Shown here piece by piece: positions 4,831 through 5,033 of a stretch of DNA of 5,033 nucleotides. A program made the position numbers and the translations under genes. The notes under the pieces were generated by a model. It was not told where the DNA came from. It did not search any database and worked only from the letters and a program-made list of their open reading frames with translations. The DNA comes from an uncultured Candidatus Saccharibacteria bacterium (GTDB taxonomy: Bacteria; Patescibacteria; Saccharimonadia; Saccharimonadales; JAEWBQ01): assembly GCA_946885745.1 (NCBI GenBank), contig CAMPGV010000051.1, positions 1-5,033 on the forward strand, given 5' to 3'. Positions within the stretch are counted from its first letter, which is position 1. Every line of letters begins with the position of its first letter.

Positions 4831-5033
4831 TCGTCTCCAATACTTGTTTCAACCTGGCTGCGTGAGTTAACCTCTACGTTCATTGATGTATTATTTTGGC
4901 TCGAGCCATTTGTCTGTGAATCAACCGAGACATCGAGCGTGGTTGTGCTGCCGTCGTTTTGAATGACTCGGTGAATTGATCCGCTTTCGGGAATAGCAAC
5001 CGGCTCTGAGTTAATTTTGAGCTCGGTCTCCAC
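4821..5033 (-). CDS. C-terminal part of an S/T/N-rich protein (runs off the window)
   Basis: The frame is open from the window edge to TAG at 4821, covering 71 codons with the stop. The GTG at 5031-5033 could be a start, but the frame probably continues outside the window, so I treat it as the 3' end of a longer gene. The visible part begins VETELKINSEPVAIPESGSI and then turns into an alternating Ser/Thr/Asn/Val pattern (TTTLDVSVDSQ, SMNVEVNSRSQ) like the beta-rich stretches of the two downstream secreted proteins. It lacks the NTTGG core and has no membrane segment in view. It ends in IGDEGP. The gene is separated from the next by a terminator that overlaps its stop. The family is not recognised; membership in the same surface-protein cluster is inferred from composition and position. 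Confidence 0.6.
   Translation of the reverse strand: METELKINSEPVAIPESGSIHRVIQNDGSTTTLDVSVDSQTNGSSQNNTSMNVEVNSRSQVETSIGDEGP

Overview
The window carries only minus-strand genes. Transcription order, from high to low coordinates, is: the 3' end of an S/T/N-rich protein gene (4821-5033), a small secreted repeat protein (4120-4719), a large secreted and membrane-anchored repeat protein (2112-3986), a Crp/Fnr-type regulator (1344-1982), dnaJ (195-1295), and the 5' end of a small membrane protein gene (1-143). Bases are roughly balanced in GC, the standard code fits (TAG, TAA and TGA all act as stops), and Shine-Dalgarno sites are clear. The DnaJ with an [10 protein letters not shown]-domain and the secreted proteins built from GDA/NTTGG repeats resemble what I know from Patescibacteria (CPR), most likely Saccharibacteria (TM7). 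That placement is by recollection of family style, not by a search.

Right half (about 2100-5033), surface-protein cassette: two neighbouring genes encode signal-peptide proteins that share one sequence module, with a core of the form (S/T)G-x-A-x-V-x-x-N-T-T-(G/A)-G-x-A-x-(S/T)-G-x-A. The module recurs every 93-99 residues: four copies in the 624-residue protein and two in the 199-residue protein. The large protein also has a Ser/Thr/Pro/Ala-rich stalk and a C-terminal membrane segment with a basic tail; the small one has no anchor. A third, truncated gene upstream has similar low-complexity composition. Intrinsic terminators separate the genes, and one of them overlaps the stop codon of its own gene. 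No function is known to me for the module; a surface fibre or adhesion system is an inference.

Left half (1-2000), regulation and chaperone: a Crp/Fnr-family regulator with a good helix-turn-helix but without the residues that bind cAMP, then dnaJ. Between them is a near-consensus CIRCE operator (8 of 9 bases in each arm, exact 9-base spacer) overlapping the extended -10 of the dnaJ promoter. This indicates that dnaJ is an independently heat-shock-regulated gene under HrcA, possibly with a nearly leaderless transcript. No RNA genes, mobile elements or CRISPR arrays were seen.
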